From: Halomonas sp. LR3S48
GTDB lineage: Bacteria > Pseudomonadota > Gammaproteobacteria > Pseudomonadales > Halomonadaceae
Assembly: GCF_025725665.1 (NCBI RefSeq)
Contig: NZ_CP107009.1
Span: 3,968,001 to 4,032,000, forward strand
Direction: 5' to 3'
Length of the DNA stretch: 64,000 nucleotides
A program made the translations under genes and the position numbers. The notes under the pieces were generated by a model. The model was not told where the DNA came from, searched no databases, and saw only the letters and a program-made list of their open reading frames with translations. Shown here piece by piece: positions 11,869 to 20,450 of this stretch. Numbering within the stretch: the stretch's first letter is position 1; each line of letters starts with the position of its first letter.

Positions 11869-13113
11869 ATGACCGACTCACAGGACTCCGTGACCGAGCC
11901 CCGCCAGGACGGCGCTTTCAGCGGCCCCCATCAAGTCGTCGAAGTGGGCGAGACCCGCTACACCCTGCTGGGCACCGCTCACGTCTCGGCCGAGAGCGCC
12001 GATGACGTACGCCGCCTGATCCGCTCCGGCGACTTCGACGCCGTGGCCATCGAGCTGTGCGACGCACGCCACCATAATCTCAGTAACCCCGATGCCCTGG
12101 CTCAGCAGGACCTGTTCGAGATCTTCCGCCGGGGCAAGGCCGGCATGGTCGCGGCCAACCTGGCGCTGGGGGCGTTCCAGCAGCGGGTCGCCGAGCAGTC
12201 CGGCATCGAACCCGGCGCCGAGATGCGTGCCGCCCTGGAGGAGGCGCGCAACCACGACCTGCCACTGCTGCTGATCGACCGCGACGTGGGCATCACGCTC
12301 AAGCGCATCTACGCCAACGTGCCGTGGTGGCAGCGCATGTCGCTGTTCACCGGCCTGCTCGGCAGCGTGATGTCGCGCCAGGAAATCAAGCCCGAGGAGA
12401 TCGAGCGCCTCAAGGAAGGTGACGTACTGGAATCGACGTTCAGCGAGTTCGCCGCCGAGTCCGAGTCGCTCTACACGCCGCTCATCTCGGAGCGTGACCG
12501 CTACATGGTGCTGCGCCTGGCGGAGCAGGCCCCGCCCGGGCGTTACCGTAACGTGCTGGTGGTGATCGGCGCCGGCCACATGAAGGGCATGGTCGAGCAT
12601 TTCGGCGCTCCGCTGCCCACCGATCCCGGAGTGGAACGCCAAACCCTGGAAGCCACCCCGCCACCCTCGAAAGTCTGGCGCGCGCTGCCCTGGCTGATCA
12701 CGGCACTGGTGCTGACCGGGTTCGTCATCGGCTTCTCGCGCAACACCGACCTGGGCTGGCAGCTGGTCGTCGAGTGGTTCTTGATCAACGGCTTATTGTC
12801 GGGCCTGGCCACACTTATTGCCTTGGCCCACCCGATCACCGTCGTGGCCACCATGTTCGCCGCCCCGCTCACCTCGCTCAACCCCACCATCGGCGCCGGC
12901 TTTGTCGCCGCCGGGGTCGAGCTGTGGCTGCGCAAGCCCAAGGTGCGCGACTTCTCGATGCTGCGCCACGACGTCACCGAGCTGAAGGGCTGGTGGCGCA
13001 ACCGCGTCTCGCGCACGCTGCTGGTGTTCCTGTTCGCCACCCTGGGCTCCGCCGCAGGTACCTGGATCGCCGGCTTCCGTATCGCCGGGGCACTGCTGGG
13101 GACCACCGCCTAG
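11869..13113 (+). CDS. TraB/PrgY family membrane protein
   Basis: The 414-residue protein has an N-terminal TraB domain (residues about 20-245) with the conserved GTAHVSAES and GAGHMKGM histidine motifs. At least three C-terminal hydrophobic stretches cover about 264-285, 298-350 and 383-405. The family includes Enterococcus PrgY/TraB, which lower pheromone activity, and a metalloprotease function has been proposed. A role in this organism is unknown. The ATG at 11869 is chosen because the TraB domain starts soon after; upstream reading frame lies inside trkH. Its stop overlaps the stop of the convergent HTH gene by four bases. Confidence 0.85.
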   Translation: MTDSQDSVTEPRQDGAFSGPHQVVEVGETRYTLLGTAHVSAESADDVRRLIRSGDFDAVAIELCDARHHNLSNPDALAQQDLFEIFRRGKAGMVAANLALGAFQQRVAEQSGIEPGAEMRAALEEARNHDLPLLLIDRDVGITLKRIYANVPWWQRMSLFTGLLGSVMSRQEIKPEEIERLKEGDVLESTFSEFAAESESLYTPLISERDRYMVLRLAEQAPPGRYRNVLVVIGAGHMKGMVEHFGAPLPTDPGVERQTLEATPPPSKVWRALPWLITALVLTGFVIGFSRNTDLGWQLVVEWFLINGLLSGLATLIALAHPITVVATMFAAPLTSLNPTIGAGFVAAGVELWLRKPKVRDFSMLRHDVTELKGWWRNRVSRTLLVFLFATLGSAAGTWIAGFRIAGALLGTTA

Positions 13114-13556
13114 GCTGACCCCTCGCCCCGGCCGGTCTCATCGCCAGCCCGGTCTTCTCCCGAGTCGCTGCGTTCGGCCCGGGAGAAGGCCTCGATGACC
13201 TGGGCCACCACCTTGCGCCGCTCCACCGGCAGGGCCAGGTAGCGCTGCAGCACGCGGCGCTCCTCGGCGCTGATCGAGGCGTCCCAGGCACCGCGCGGCT
13301 CGCTCACCCGGTAGCCGCCGCCCTCGCCGAAGCGCAGCAGTTGGGGTTCGACCCCGAGCCACTCGGCCAGCACCTGCAGTTTCTCCTGCTGAGGCAGGGT
13401 CTCCCCGCATAGCCAGCGCCGCACGCCCTGCAGCGTGACGGGCTTGCCCCAATAGCGCAGGTTGAATTCCCGCTCGAGTACGGCAGGGCGCGGTTCGTAG
13501 CCGGCAGCGCGCATGGCGGCAGCCAGCCGTTCGGCAAAGGCGATCTTCTCGTTCAT
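13110..13556 (-). CDS. helix-turn-helix transcriptional regulator (phage-repressor/XRE-like)
   Basis: This 148-residue protein has an N-terminal helical HTH region (residues about 5-70). The recognition part, GKPVTLQGVRRWLCGETLPQQEKLQVLAEWLGV, is typical of XRE-like repressors that bind DNA as dimers. The C-terminal third is charged and probably disordered. It diverges from the diguanylate cyclase gene; the 181-bp gap between them carries repeated TGACATG motifs that are candidate operators. The target is inferred only from position. Confidence 0.8.
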   Translation of the reverse strand: MNEKIAFAERLAAAMRAAGYEPRPAVLEREFNLRYWGKPVTLQGVRRWLCGETLPQQEKLQVLAEWLGVEPQLLRFGEGGGYRVSEPRGAWDASISAEERRVLQRYLALPVERRKVVAQVIEAFSRAERSDSGEDRAGDETGRGEGSA

Positions 13557-13635
13557 CGAAGGAATGTGCCGCGCGCACCGGGCCCGCAGTTAAACCGCGG
13601 TTGATCTAATAGGACAACCAATGGTTTACTCCCGT

Positions 13636-13684
13636 CATGTCAGGTACCCTCGTGTGACATGCCGGCCTTCCCGGATGACATGCC
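13636..13684. promoter_or_regulatory. three TGACATG motifs, candidate operator array
   Basis: TGACATG occurs on the minus strand at 13636-13642 and on the plus strand at 13655-13661 and 13676-13682. The last two continue as TGACATGCC and are 21 bp apart, two helical turns. The array lies in the divergent gap between the HTH regulator and the diguanylate cyclase gene, so it could be the regulator's binding region. Confidence 0.4.
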
Positions 13685-13737
13685 ACGTAATCGGGGCGGC
13701 AGCTAACCCTCGCTGCCGACTACAACAGGAAAACCCC

Positions 13738-15168
13738 ATGCCGGACTCGCTTGATAGGGAACTCGATGCGAGCATCTGCCCGTCCGTACCGCCCCTCCGC
13801 GATGCGGTGCAGCCGCATGGCTGTCTCATGGCTTTTGACAGCGACTGGCAAGGCGTGAGCCTGGCCAGCGCCAATCTTTCTCGCTTCTTCGGCTTGTCGC
13901 CCGCCGAAGCGCTCGGACAACCGCCCGAAGAGGTGCTGGGTGCCGATACCGTTACGACCTTGGCGACGGCACTGGCCAAGGGTCTTCCCGGCACCACGAT
14001 CCCCTCTGGTCAGGCGGATGTCTCCTCGCGGTACCTCTACGTCTCCGCGCATATGGCAGGACGGCATGTGATTCTCGAAGTGGAGCCCCAGGAGGGGGAA
14101 GGCCATGACCTGCCGGGACTCGGTTACGCCTGGGGGCTCCGCATCGCCCGGGCCAGCAGCGTCAAAGAACTCTACAACCAATTGCTGCAGGCGCTACATG
14201 CGCTGACCGGTTTCGAATCTTGCACTCTCCATAGCCATGAGTATGGCGGACGCAGCATACGGCTGGGCCAGGCAGGCACGCTTCTCGAGCCTCTCCCCAG
14301 CGAAGTGGCCCACTGCGGCAGCGCACCGCGGATGCTGATCGACAGCCAGGCGGAACCGATCGAGCTGCTCGCGGCGCCGGGGCCACTCCCGGACCTGTCA
14401 CACTGCCCACTGTGTCTGCCGCCGCCATTGTTACGGGCCTGGCTGACCGACCGGCAGACCCGTGCGGCACTCATTCTCGATCTCGGCGAGACGACCCCGG
14501 GCCGGAGCCTGGTGATATGTCGAGACCGTCAGTCACGTCATCTCGCCCCGCCCCTGCGGCACCTGTTGCTGCAACTCATCCAACTGGTCGTGCAGCGCGA
14601 GGCATTGCTTCTCGAAAAGCGCGAAACCCGGCAGCGCTACCGCCTGCTCCACGAACGCAACACCCGTCTCCAGTGGCTGGCCTACACCGACCCCTTGACT
14701 CAGGTAGCCAACCGCCAGCGCATCGAACAGGTACTCGAGGCCGAGCTGGCGATAGCCAGCCGGAACGGCAGCCCCTTGGCACTGCTGCTACTCGACGTCG
14801 ACCATTTCAAACCGATCAACGACACCCATGGCCATGAAGTGGGCGACCATGTGCTACGCCGCGTGGCCCAGGAAATTCAGTCGCAGCTGCGAGACAGCGA
14901 TCATCTGGGCCGCTGGGGCGGCGAGGAGTTCGTCGTCGTCGTACCTGGCTGCGACCTGACCCAAGCACAGGAACTGGCCTGCCGATTGTGTCACGACCTC
15001 TCCCGATGCCGCATCGAACCCGTGGGGCAAGTCACCGCCAGTTTCGGTGTCGCCGACCACAAGCCTGGAGACACCTCCAGGAAGCTGGTGCAACGCGCCG
15101 ATCATGCCATGTATCGCGCCAAGCGAGCAGGGCGTGCCTGCGTGCGGACCCAGGAAGTCGACGAGTGA
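13738..15168 (+). CDS. diguanylate cyclase with degenerate bacteriophytochrome-like PAS-GAF sensor
   Basis: Synthesises cyclic di-GMP. The C-terminal GGDEF domain (residues about 315-470) is intact: GGEEF at 394-398 and an RxxD product-inhibition site at 385-388, exactly five residues upstream. The N-terminus resembles a bacteriophytochrome PAS domain: Cys14 lies 11 residues before QPHG (25-28), close to the biliverdin-Cys spacing. A shortened GAF-like region follows (about 138-290; LTGFE, IDSQAEPIEL, PLPDLSH). The DIP motif of true phytochromes reads SEVA, the GAF histidine is lost, and there is no PHY domain. The start at 13738 has AGGA upstream. Bilin binding is therefore doubtful. Confidence 0.85.
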   Translation: MPDSLDRELDASICPSVPPLRDAVQPHGCLMAFDSDWQGVSLASANLSRFFGLSPAEALGQPPEEVLGADTVTTLATALAKGLPGTTIPSGQADVSSRYLYVSAHMAGRHVILEVEPQEGEGHDLPGLGYAWGLRIARASSVKELYNQLLQALHALTGFESCTLHSHEYGGRSIRLGQAGTLLEPLPSEVAHCGSAPRMLIDSQAEPIELLAAPGPLPDLSHCPLCLPPPLLRAWLTDRQTRAALILDLGETTPGRSLVICRDRQSRHLAPPLRHLLLQLIQLVVQREALLLEKRETRQRYRLLHERNTRLQWLAYTDPLTQVANRQRIEQVLEAELAIASRNGSPLALLLLDVDHFKPINDTHGHEVGDHVLRRVAQEIQSQLRDSDHLGRWGGEEFVVVVPGCDLTQAQELACRLCHDLSRCRIEPVGQVTASFGVADHKPGDTSRKLVQRADHAMYRAKRAGRACVRTQEVDE

Positions 15169-15175
15169 TTCTCCT

Positions 15176-16000
15176 CTACTCGGCGCGGTGTGCCAGTAGC
15201 CGGCGCATCGCCGAAGTCGGCTGTTCGATCTTCTCGTAGCGGCGGCTGGCATCATAGCTGACGTTGAAGGCATCGAAGTAGTCGTCCAGCACCTGGGCCG
15301 CCTCGACGTCGCCGCTCTGGCGCAGCAGTTCGGCCGCCACTTCGGCGGTACACAGGTGGGCCTGGGAAGCCGGCTTACGCAGCCGATAGCGGGTCAGGCG
15401 CGTGGTGGCCAGAGGCAGCACCGGCAGCCGATCGAGATAGGGGCTCTTGCGGAAGATCCGCCGCGCCTGTCGCCAGGTGCCGTCGAGCAGGATGAAGACC
15501 GGTATCCTGCCGTTCGTCTTGGCCTCGCTTACCGCCTCGATGCCAACCACCCGCTCTGCGTAGTCGGGCTGGTCGTCGGGAAAGATCACGAAGGGAGCGA
15601 AACGCGGGTCGTCGAGCAACGCCAGCAGCCGTTCGTCCGGCGCCGTGCGGTACCAGGTGAAGACCTCGGTCGCCGGCAACACGTCGCGGATCAGGCGCCC
15701 GGTATTGGTCGGCTTGAAATGCTCGAGCGGGTGAGTGATCAACCACACGCGCGCCTCGCTTTCGGCGCAGGCCTGATAGGGGCAGAGACAGTTCAACACC
15801 GGCAGCTGGCAGCCGGGGCAGCGCTCGGTAAAGCTGCCCCGCGCCTTGAACTCGCGCCGCGGCGGGCGTGGATGACCGGTCGCGGGGTCATAAGAAAGCC
15901 CGGTTACGGGGTCAGGCGAAAGCCCTCTCGCGGGGTCAGGCGAAAATCTCGTGGCGGGGTGGCGGCCCGAAAGGTCGGCCTGGCTAGTCTCGTCCAGCAT
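15176..16000 (-). CDS. tapT: tRNA-uridine aminocarboxypropyltransferase (DTW domain)
   Basis: DTW-domain enzymes transfer the 3-amino-3-carboxypropyl group of SAM to uridine (acp3U47) in tRNAs. The 274-residue protein has a cysteine cluster CPGCQLPVLNCLC (about 60-72), THPLEHFKPTNTGRLI, and the signature LLDGTWRQARR (here DGTW). The first 50 residues are unusual: they include a tandem repeat of about eight residues (SPDPARGL, SPDPVTGL, SYDPATGH) encoded by a 24-bp DNA repeat. The start at 16000 is preferred over 16048. It converges on the diguanylate cyclase gene. Confidence 0.88.
   Translation of the reverse strand: MLDETSQADLSGRHPATRFSPDPARGLSPDPVTGLSYDPATGHPRPPRREFKARGSFTERCPGCQLPVLNCLCPYQACAESEARVWLITHPLEHFKPTNTGRLIRDVLPATEVFTWYRTAPDERLLALLDDPRFAPFVIFPDDQPDYAERVVGIEAVSEAKTNGRIPVFILLDGTWRQARRIFRKSPYLDRLPVLPLATTRLTRYRLRKPASQAHLCTAEVAAELLRQSGDVEAAQVLDDYFDAFNVSYDASRRYEKIEQPTSAMRRLLAHRAE
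15876..15960 (-). repeat. 24-bp tandem repeat (about 3.5 copies) inside tapT
   Basis: Copies start at 15876, 15900 and 15924, with a partial fourth at 15948-15960. Each shares a CGGGGTCA core. The period of 24 keeps the frame and encodes an eight-residue Pro/Asp/Gly repeat in the N-terminal extension of the DTW protein. Confidence 0.8.
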
Positions 16001-16077
16001 CTGCTCACTTCTAGGGGAAAGGAGGCGGCATTCTATACCAATCGGCATTCGCCAGCCTCCGGTATGTAGCGACCATG

Positions 16078-16818
16078 TCAGCTATTGGCGAGCAGAGTCT
16101 GGGGCACCCACAGCCTCCCTTCGCGTTGCCAATGGCGCACCAGCGCCGGCACACCCTTGCCGGCGGGCTGGCTGATGCGGGTCACCCCCGGCGGCGCCAG
16201 CGCCTCGGCCTCTGGGTCGACCAGTACGCTAGGGGCGTCCAGCGGCGTGTGGTCGAGCAGCGAGGCCGCCGGCATCACCGCCAATGAGGTGCCCACCACC
16301 AGCAGCAGGTCCGCCTCGCCGACGATCTCGCAGGCCTCCTGGAAGTGCGGCACGCTTTCGCCGAACCACACCACGTCGGGACGCAGCTGGCTGCCCTTGT
16401 CGCAGATGTCGCCCAGCTCTATCCCGCCGCGTGGCAGCGGGTACTGCATGCGTGCATCCACGGTGGAACGCGCCTTGAGGATCTCGCCATGCAGGTGCAG
16501 CACGTTGCGCGAGCCGGCGCGCTCGTGCAGGTCGTCGATGTTCTGGGTGATGATGCTGACACGAAAACCCCGCTGCTCCAGTGCCGCCAACGCCTTGTGG
16601 GCAGCGTTGGGACGCGCCCGGCGCACCTGCTCGCGGCGCAGGTTGTAGAACTGCAGGACCCGGGCCGGGTCGCGCCGCCAGGCCTGCGGCGTGGCGACCT
16701 CCTCGATGGGGTGTTCGGCCCACAGCCCGTCGCCGGCACGAAAGGTCTGGATACCGCTTTCGGCACTGATACCCGAGCCGGTGAAGACCACCAGGTGGGG
16801 GCGCCTAACGTCTGCCAT
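16078..16818 (-). CDS. NAD-dependent protein deacylase, Sir2 family (CobB-like)
   Basis: Removes acyl groups from protein lysines, forming O-acyl-ADP-ribose and nicotinamide. The 246-residue protein has GSGISAESGIQTFR (NAD site), TQNIDDLHERAG and HLHGE with the catalytic His. It also has WFGESVP and VVGTSLAVMPA. FYNLRR carries the Tyr and Arg that favour succinyl/malonyl-lysine in class III sirtuins. The usual four zinc cysteines are missing; only one Cys remains in ICDKGS, so the small domain is probably metal-free. An ATG at 16818 with GAGGG upstream is chosen over the adjacent GTG. Confidence 0.9.
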   Translation of the reverse strand: MADVRRPHLVVFTGSGISAESGIQTFRAGDGLWAEHPIEEVATPQAWRRDPARVLQFYNLRREQVRRARPNAAHKALAALEQRGFRVSIITQNIDDLHERAGSRNVLHLHGEILKARSTVDARMQYPLPRGGIELGDICDKGSQLRPDVVWFGESVPHFQEACEIVGEADLLLVVGTSLAVMPAASLLDHTPLDAPSVLVDPEAEALAPPGVTRISQPAGKGVPALVRHWQREGRLWVPQTLLANS

Positions 16819-16839
16819 CACGGCCCTCGTTGCGTTACG

Positions 16840-18585
16840 TCAGTACACCAAGCCATTCTCTTCGCTGGCACTGAAGCGCTGCTTGTTGCGATAGGGATAG
16901 ACGTCGATCACGCGCCCGTCGATGATCGCCTGCTGCAGCCCCTTCCAGTAGTCGGCGTCGAACAGCTCGGGGTGCAATTGGTAGAAGAGCTTGCGCAGTT
17001 TGAGGTCGGCGAACAGGAACGGTCCGAACTCCTCGGGGAAAATATCATTGGGCCCCACCGAGTACCAAGGCTCGTTGGAAAGCTCCTGCTCCGGATACAT
17101 CGGTTCGGGGATATGGCGGAAGTTGCACTCGGTGAGGTAGCACACCTCGTCGTAGTCGTAGAAGATCACCCGGCCGTGGCGAGTCACGCCGAAGTTCTTC
17201 AGCAGCATGTCGCCGGGGAAGATGTTGGCCGCCGCCATCTGTTTGATGGCGTTGCCGTAGTCCTTGAGTACCGCCCGGGTCTCTTCTTCGCCGATCTGCT
17301 CCAGGTAGAGGTTGAGCGGAGTCATCATGCGCTCGGTGTAGCAGTGCTTGATGATCACCTTGTCGCCCCTGAGATACACGGTGGAAGGCGCCACCTCCAG
17401 CAGGTGCTCGAGACACTCGGGCGAGAAGTGATCTCTGCGCGCGATGAAATTGGAAAACTCCTGGGTATCGGCCATGCGTCCGACCCGGTCGTGACGCTTC
17501 ACCAGCCGGTATTTCTCGCGCACGGTCTCGTGGCTCATCTCCTTGGACGGGTCGAAGCGGTCCTTGATGATCTTGAACACGGTGCGAAACGAGGGCAGCA
17601 CGAACACCGCCATGACCATGCCGCGCACGCCGGGGGCGATGATGAACTTGTCCTCGCGCTTGGCCACCTGGCGATTGAGCGCGCGAAAGAATTCGGTCTT
17701 GCCGTGCTTGAAGAAGCCGATCGCCGAATAGAGCTCGCCCTCCGGCTTGTCGGGCATCAGCTGCTGCAGGTAATCGACGAACTCGCCAGGCACCTGCACC
17801 TCGACCTGGAAGTAGGCGCGGGTGAAGGAGAAGATGATGGAGACCTCGTCCGATTCGATCAGCACGGTATCCAGGTGCAGCCCCTCTCCCTGCTCGTGCA
17901 GGACCGGCAGCACCAGCGGCACCTGTTCACCATCGCCACGCACCCGCCCCACCAGGTAGGCTCCCTTGTTGCGGTAGAACACGCTCTTGAGCAGTTCGAC
18001 CTCGGCATCCGGCGCATCGAGGATCGTCCGGGGAAGATGACCGCTCAGAAACTCGGCGCCCAGCCGCACGTCCCGCTCCAGATCCTCGAAGGGCGTCTCG
18101 AAGGGGGCCTCGGCCAGCGCCCAGCGAATCGCCGCTTCCCAGTCGCCCTTGACGAGCATGCGACGGCAGGGCTCGAGCCCTGAGTGGTGGGCGGCGGCGT
18201 CCCGCGAGCTGTAGACGAACATCCAGTCGTTACGGATGTGGCGATGGTGGAAGATCGAGCAGAACAAGGAGTTGAAGTAGGTCTCGGCCAGTTCGTAGTC
18301 GAGCCGTTCGCTGATCAGTTCGGCGTAGTGATTGCGCGCCTCGCGCCAGCATTCGCAGTGGGTCAGGTCGTCCTCGTCCAGGGCGCGCTGCAGCCGCGCC
18401 AGGGTCTCGCCGACCTTCTCCTCGTAGAGGTTGATGCGCTCGGCCGAGGCCTGCTGGGCCTCGCGCCAGGCGGCATCGCGAAAGCGCCGACTGGCATCGG
18501 CGGTGATCTCCTTGAAGCGGTTACGGTACTCGTCGAAGCCGTGCAGGATGGTGGCGGCGAGGCGATAGGCGGGGGAATGCTTCAT
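16840..18585 (-). CDS. aceK: isocitrate dehydrogenase kinase/phosphatase
   Basis: Bifunctional enzyme that phosphorylates and dephosphorylates isocitrate dehydrogenase, switching carbon between the TCA cycle and the glyoxylate bypass. The 581-residue length matches the family. The N-terminal regulatory domain runs to about 310. The kinase domain includes PGVRGMVMAVFVLPSF (ATP loop), KIIKDRFDP, and FPGDMLLKNFGVTRHGRVIFYDYDEV split over the catalytic loop, with Asp residues retained. The start at 18585 has GGAG seven bases upstream. aceA and aceB are not in this window. Confidence 0.97.
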   Translation of the reverse strand: MKHSPAYRLAATILHGFDEYRNRFKEITADASRRFRDAAWREAQQASAERINLYEEKVGETLARLQRALDEDDLTHCECWREARNHYAELISERLDYELAETYFNSLFCSIFHHRHIRNDWMFVYSSRDAAAHHSGLEPCRRMLVKGDWEAAIRWALAEAPFETPFEDLERDVRLGAEFLSGHLPRTILDAPDAEVELLKSVFYRNKGAYLVGRVRGDGEQVPLVLPVLHEQGEGLHLDTVLIESDEVSIIFSFTRAYFQVEVQVPGEFVDYLQQLMPDKPEGELYSAIGFFKHGKTEFFRALNRQVAKREDKFIIAPGVRGMVMAVFVLPSFRTVFKIIKDRFDPSKEMSHETVREKYRLVKRHDRVGRMADTQEFSNFIARRDHFSPECLEHLLEVAPSTVYLRGDKVIIKHCYTERMMTPLNLYLEQIGEEETRAVLKDYGNAIKQMAAANIFPGDMLLKNFGVTRHGRVIFYDYDEVCYLTECNFRHIPEPMYPEQELSNEPWYSVGPNDIFPEEFGPFLFADLKLRKLFYQLHPELFDADYWKGLQQAIIDGRVIDVYPYRNKQRFSASEENGLVY

Positions 18586-18770
18586 GGCGAACTCCGGGCA
18601 GCGTAGGCCACCAGCTTCGCCAATTCTCGCCCGCTGCGCGAGCCGACCATGGTGGGGCGCGTTGTAGTTCGGCGACACGCCCGTCGTCATCCATTCATCA
18701 TCGCCCTGTCGCCGGGCCGTCATCCACGCCAGGCATTCTCGCTCCCAAGCACCCAGGCAGCGAGGATGCC

Positions 18771-19934
18771 ATGCGAATCTGTCTTGTCAGCGAGACCTGG
18801 TCGCCCGAGATCAACGGCGTCGCCCACACCCTCATGCAACTGAGCCAGGAGCTGCTGGCACGGGGCATGTCGCTGCAGCTCATCCGGCCGTACCCGGCCG
18901 ACGCCACCGCCCCGCGGCGTACGCCGGACATGCAGGCCGAGCTGCGGGTACCGGGCATGGCGATACCCGGCTACCGTGCCGTGCGCCTCGGGCTACCCGC
19001 CGGGCGGCGTATCCAGCGGCTGTGGCAGAAGCAGCGTCCCGACGTGGTCTACCTGGCTACTCAAGGACCCCTGGGCTGGTCGGCACGGCGCGTGGCCAGG
19101 CGCATGGGCATCCCGCTGGTGGCCGGCTGGCACACCAACTTCGACCACTACTGCGGCGATTACGGCGTGCCCTGGCTGGCTCCCACGCTGATGCGGGGGC
19201 TGCGCCACTTCCACAACGGTTGTCAGGCGACCCTGGTACCCACCCGCCAGCAGGCGGACGACCTTTCACGCCAGGGCTTCCAGCGGCTCGAGGTGATGGG
19301 GCGCGGCATCGATCACCAACGGCTCGACCCCGCGCTGCGCTGCCCCGAGCTGCGCCGCAGCTGGGGAGCCGACGAGCACCGCCCGGTGGCGCTGCACGTC
19401 GGCCGCCTGGCGGCGGAGAAGAATCTCACCCTGCTGCGCGAGACCTTCCATGCCATGCGCAGCGCGCGCCCCGACATGGCCCAGATCGTCGTCGGCGACG
19501 GGCCGGCGCGACGCTCGCTCGAAAAGGCGCTGCCGGAGGTGCACTTCACCGGATTCATCTCACCGGAGGCCCTGGCCCGGCACTACGCCAGCGCCGACCT
19601 GTTCCTGTTTCCCTCGCTCTCCGAGACCTGGGGCAACGTGGTGCCGGAAGCCATGGCCAGCGGCCTGGCCGTGGTGGCCTACCATCACGCCGCCGCCGCC
19701 GAACTGGTCGACAGCGGCGTCAACGGCGTGACCGTGCCCGCCGGCGATGCCGAGGCGTTTCGCGAGGCCGCCGTGGCGCTGTGCCAGCAACCGGCGCGCT
19801 ACGCCCAGATGGGCCGAGCGGCGCGCCTGCGCAGCCAGGCCTGCCGCTGGCCGGCCATTGCCGATATCTTTCTCTCCGTTCTCGAGCGGGCCCGGGAGGT
19901 GAACCATGCGTCCACGCACCCTTGCGGTATTTGA
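18771..19934 (+). CDS. GT4-family glycosyltransferase
   Basis: Retaining GT-B glycosyltransferase of 387 residues. The N-terminal domain has VSETWSPEINGVAHT and GWHTNFDHYC. The C-terminal nucleotide-sugar domain starts with ALHVGRLAAEKN and contains VVGDGPARRSLE, FTGFISPEALARHYASAD, and the EX7E-type motif SETWGNVVPEAMASGLAVV. It resembles bacterial mannosyl/glucosyl transferases that glycosylate diacylglycerol, but the acceptor is not determinable. Its end overlaps the following PAP2 gene by 29 bp, whose ribosome site GGAGGTGA lies inside it, so the two are probably co-expressed. Confidence 0.9.
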   Translation: MRICLVSETWSPEINGVAHTLMQLSQELLARGMSLQLIRPYPADATAPRRTPDMQAELRVPGMAIPGYRAVRLGLPAGRRIQRLWQKQRPDVVYLATQGPLGWSARRVARRMGIPLVAGWHTNFDHYCGDYGVPWLAPTLMRGLRHFHNGCQATLVPTRQQADDLSRQGFQRLEVMGRGIDHQRLDPALRCPELRRSWGADEHRPVALHVGRLAAEKNLTLLRETFHAMRSARPDMAQIVVGDGPARRSLEKALPEVHFTGFISPEALARHYASADLFLFPSLSETWGNVVPEAMASGLAVVAYHHAAAAELVDSGVNGVTVPAGDAEAFREAAVALCQQPARYAQMGRAARLRSQACRWPAIADIFLSVLERAREVNHASTHPCGI

Positions 19935-20448
19935 TCGACTCGACCTGCTGGAGTGGCGCCTCTGCCAGCGCTTCGCCAGCCTCAGCCTGTACGCGCCGTG
20001 GCTTGCCACCCTGCGCCTGGCCAGCCGAGTGGGCGACTGGCCGGTGTGGGTACTGCTGATCGCCGCCCAGCCGCTGCTTCAACCCCAGGCCGGCCTCGCT
20101 CATTTTCTGCAGTACGCCACGACTGGCCTCATCGCCATTGTCATCTACCGCCTGATCAAGACCCGCTTGTGTCGGGAACGCCCCTTCATCACCTTCGTCA
20201 ATATCATCCAGTGCGGCGAGCCGGCCCGCGACCGCTACAGCTTCCCCAGCGGGCACACCATGCATGCGGTGATGTTCTGCGTACTGACCGCGGCCCATGC
20301 GCCCTGGCTGTTGCCGCTGCTGGTGCCGCTGGCACTACTCATCGCACTGTCCCGGGTCGGGCTCGGGCTGCACTACATCAGCGACGTCGCCGCCGGTGCC
20401 GCCATCGGCTACGCGTTCGCCCTGGCCAGCCTCTACTTGGCGGGCTGA
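19906..20448 (+). CDS. PAP2-family membrane phosphatase
   Basis: A 180-residue integral membrane protein with all three acid-phosphatase motifs: KTRLCRERP (about 84-92), FPSGHT with the nucleophile-assisting His (about 115-120), and SRVGLGLHYISD (about 152-163). Such enzymes hydrolyse lipid phosphates such as undecaprenyl pyrophosphate or phosphatidic acid. It begins inside the glycosyltransferase gene, suggesting a shared role in lipid glycosylation. That pairing is inference. Confidence 0.9.
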   Translation: MRPRTLAVFDRLDLLEWRLCQRFASLSLYAPWLATLRLASRVGDWPVWVLLIAAQPLLQPQAGLAHFLQYATTGLIAIVIYRLIKTRLCRERPFITFVNIIQCGEPARDRYSFPSGHTMHAVMFCVLTAAHAPWLLPLLVPLALLIALSRVGLGLHYISDVAAGAAIGYAFALASLYLAG

Positions 20449-20450
20449 CG

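Noticed and set aside
15876..15960. CRISPR-like repeats near 15.9 kb
   Set aside because: The 24-bp units are head to tail without spacers and keep the reading frame of tapT.
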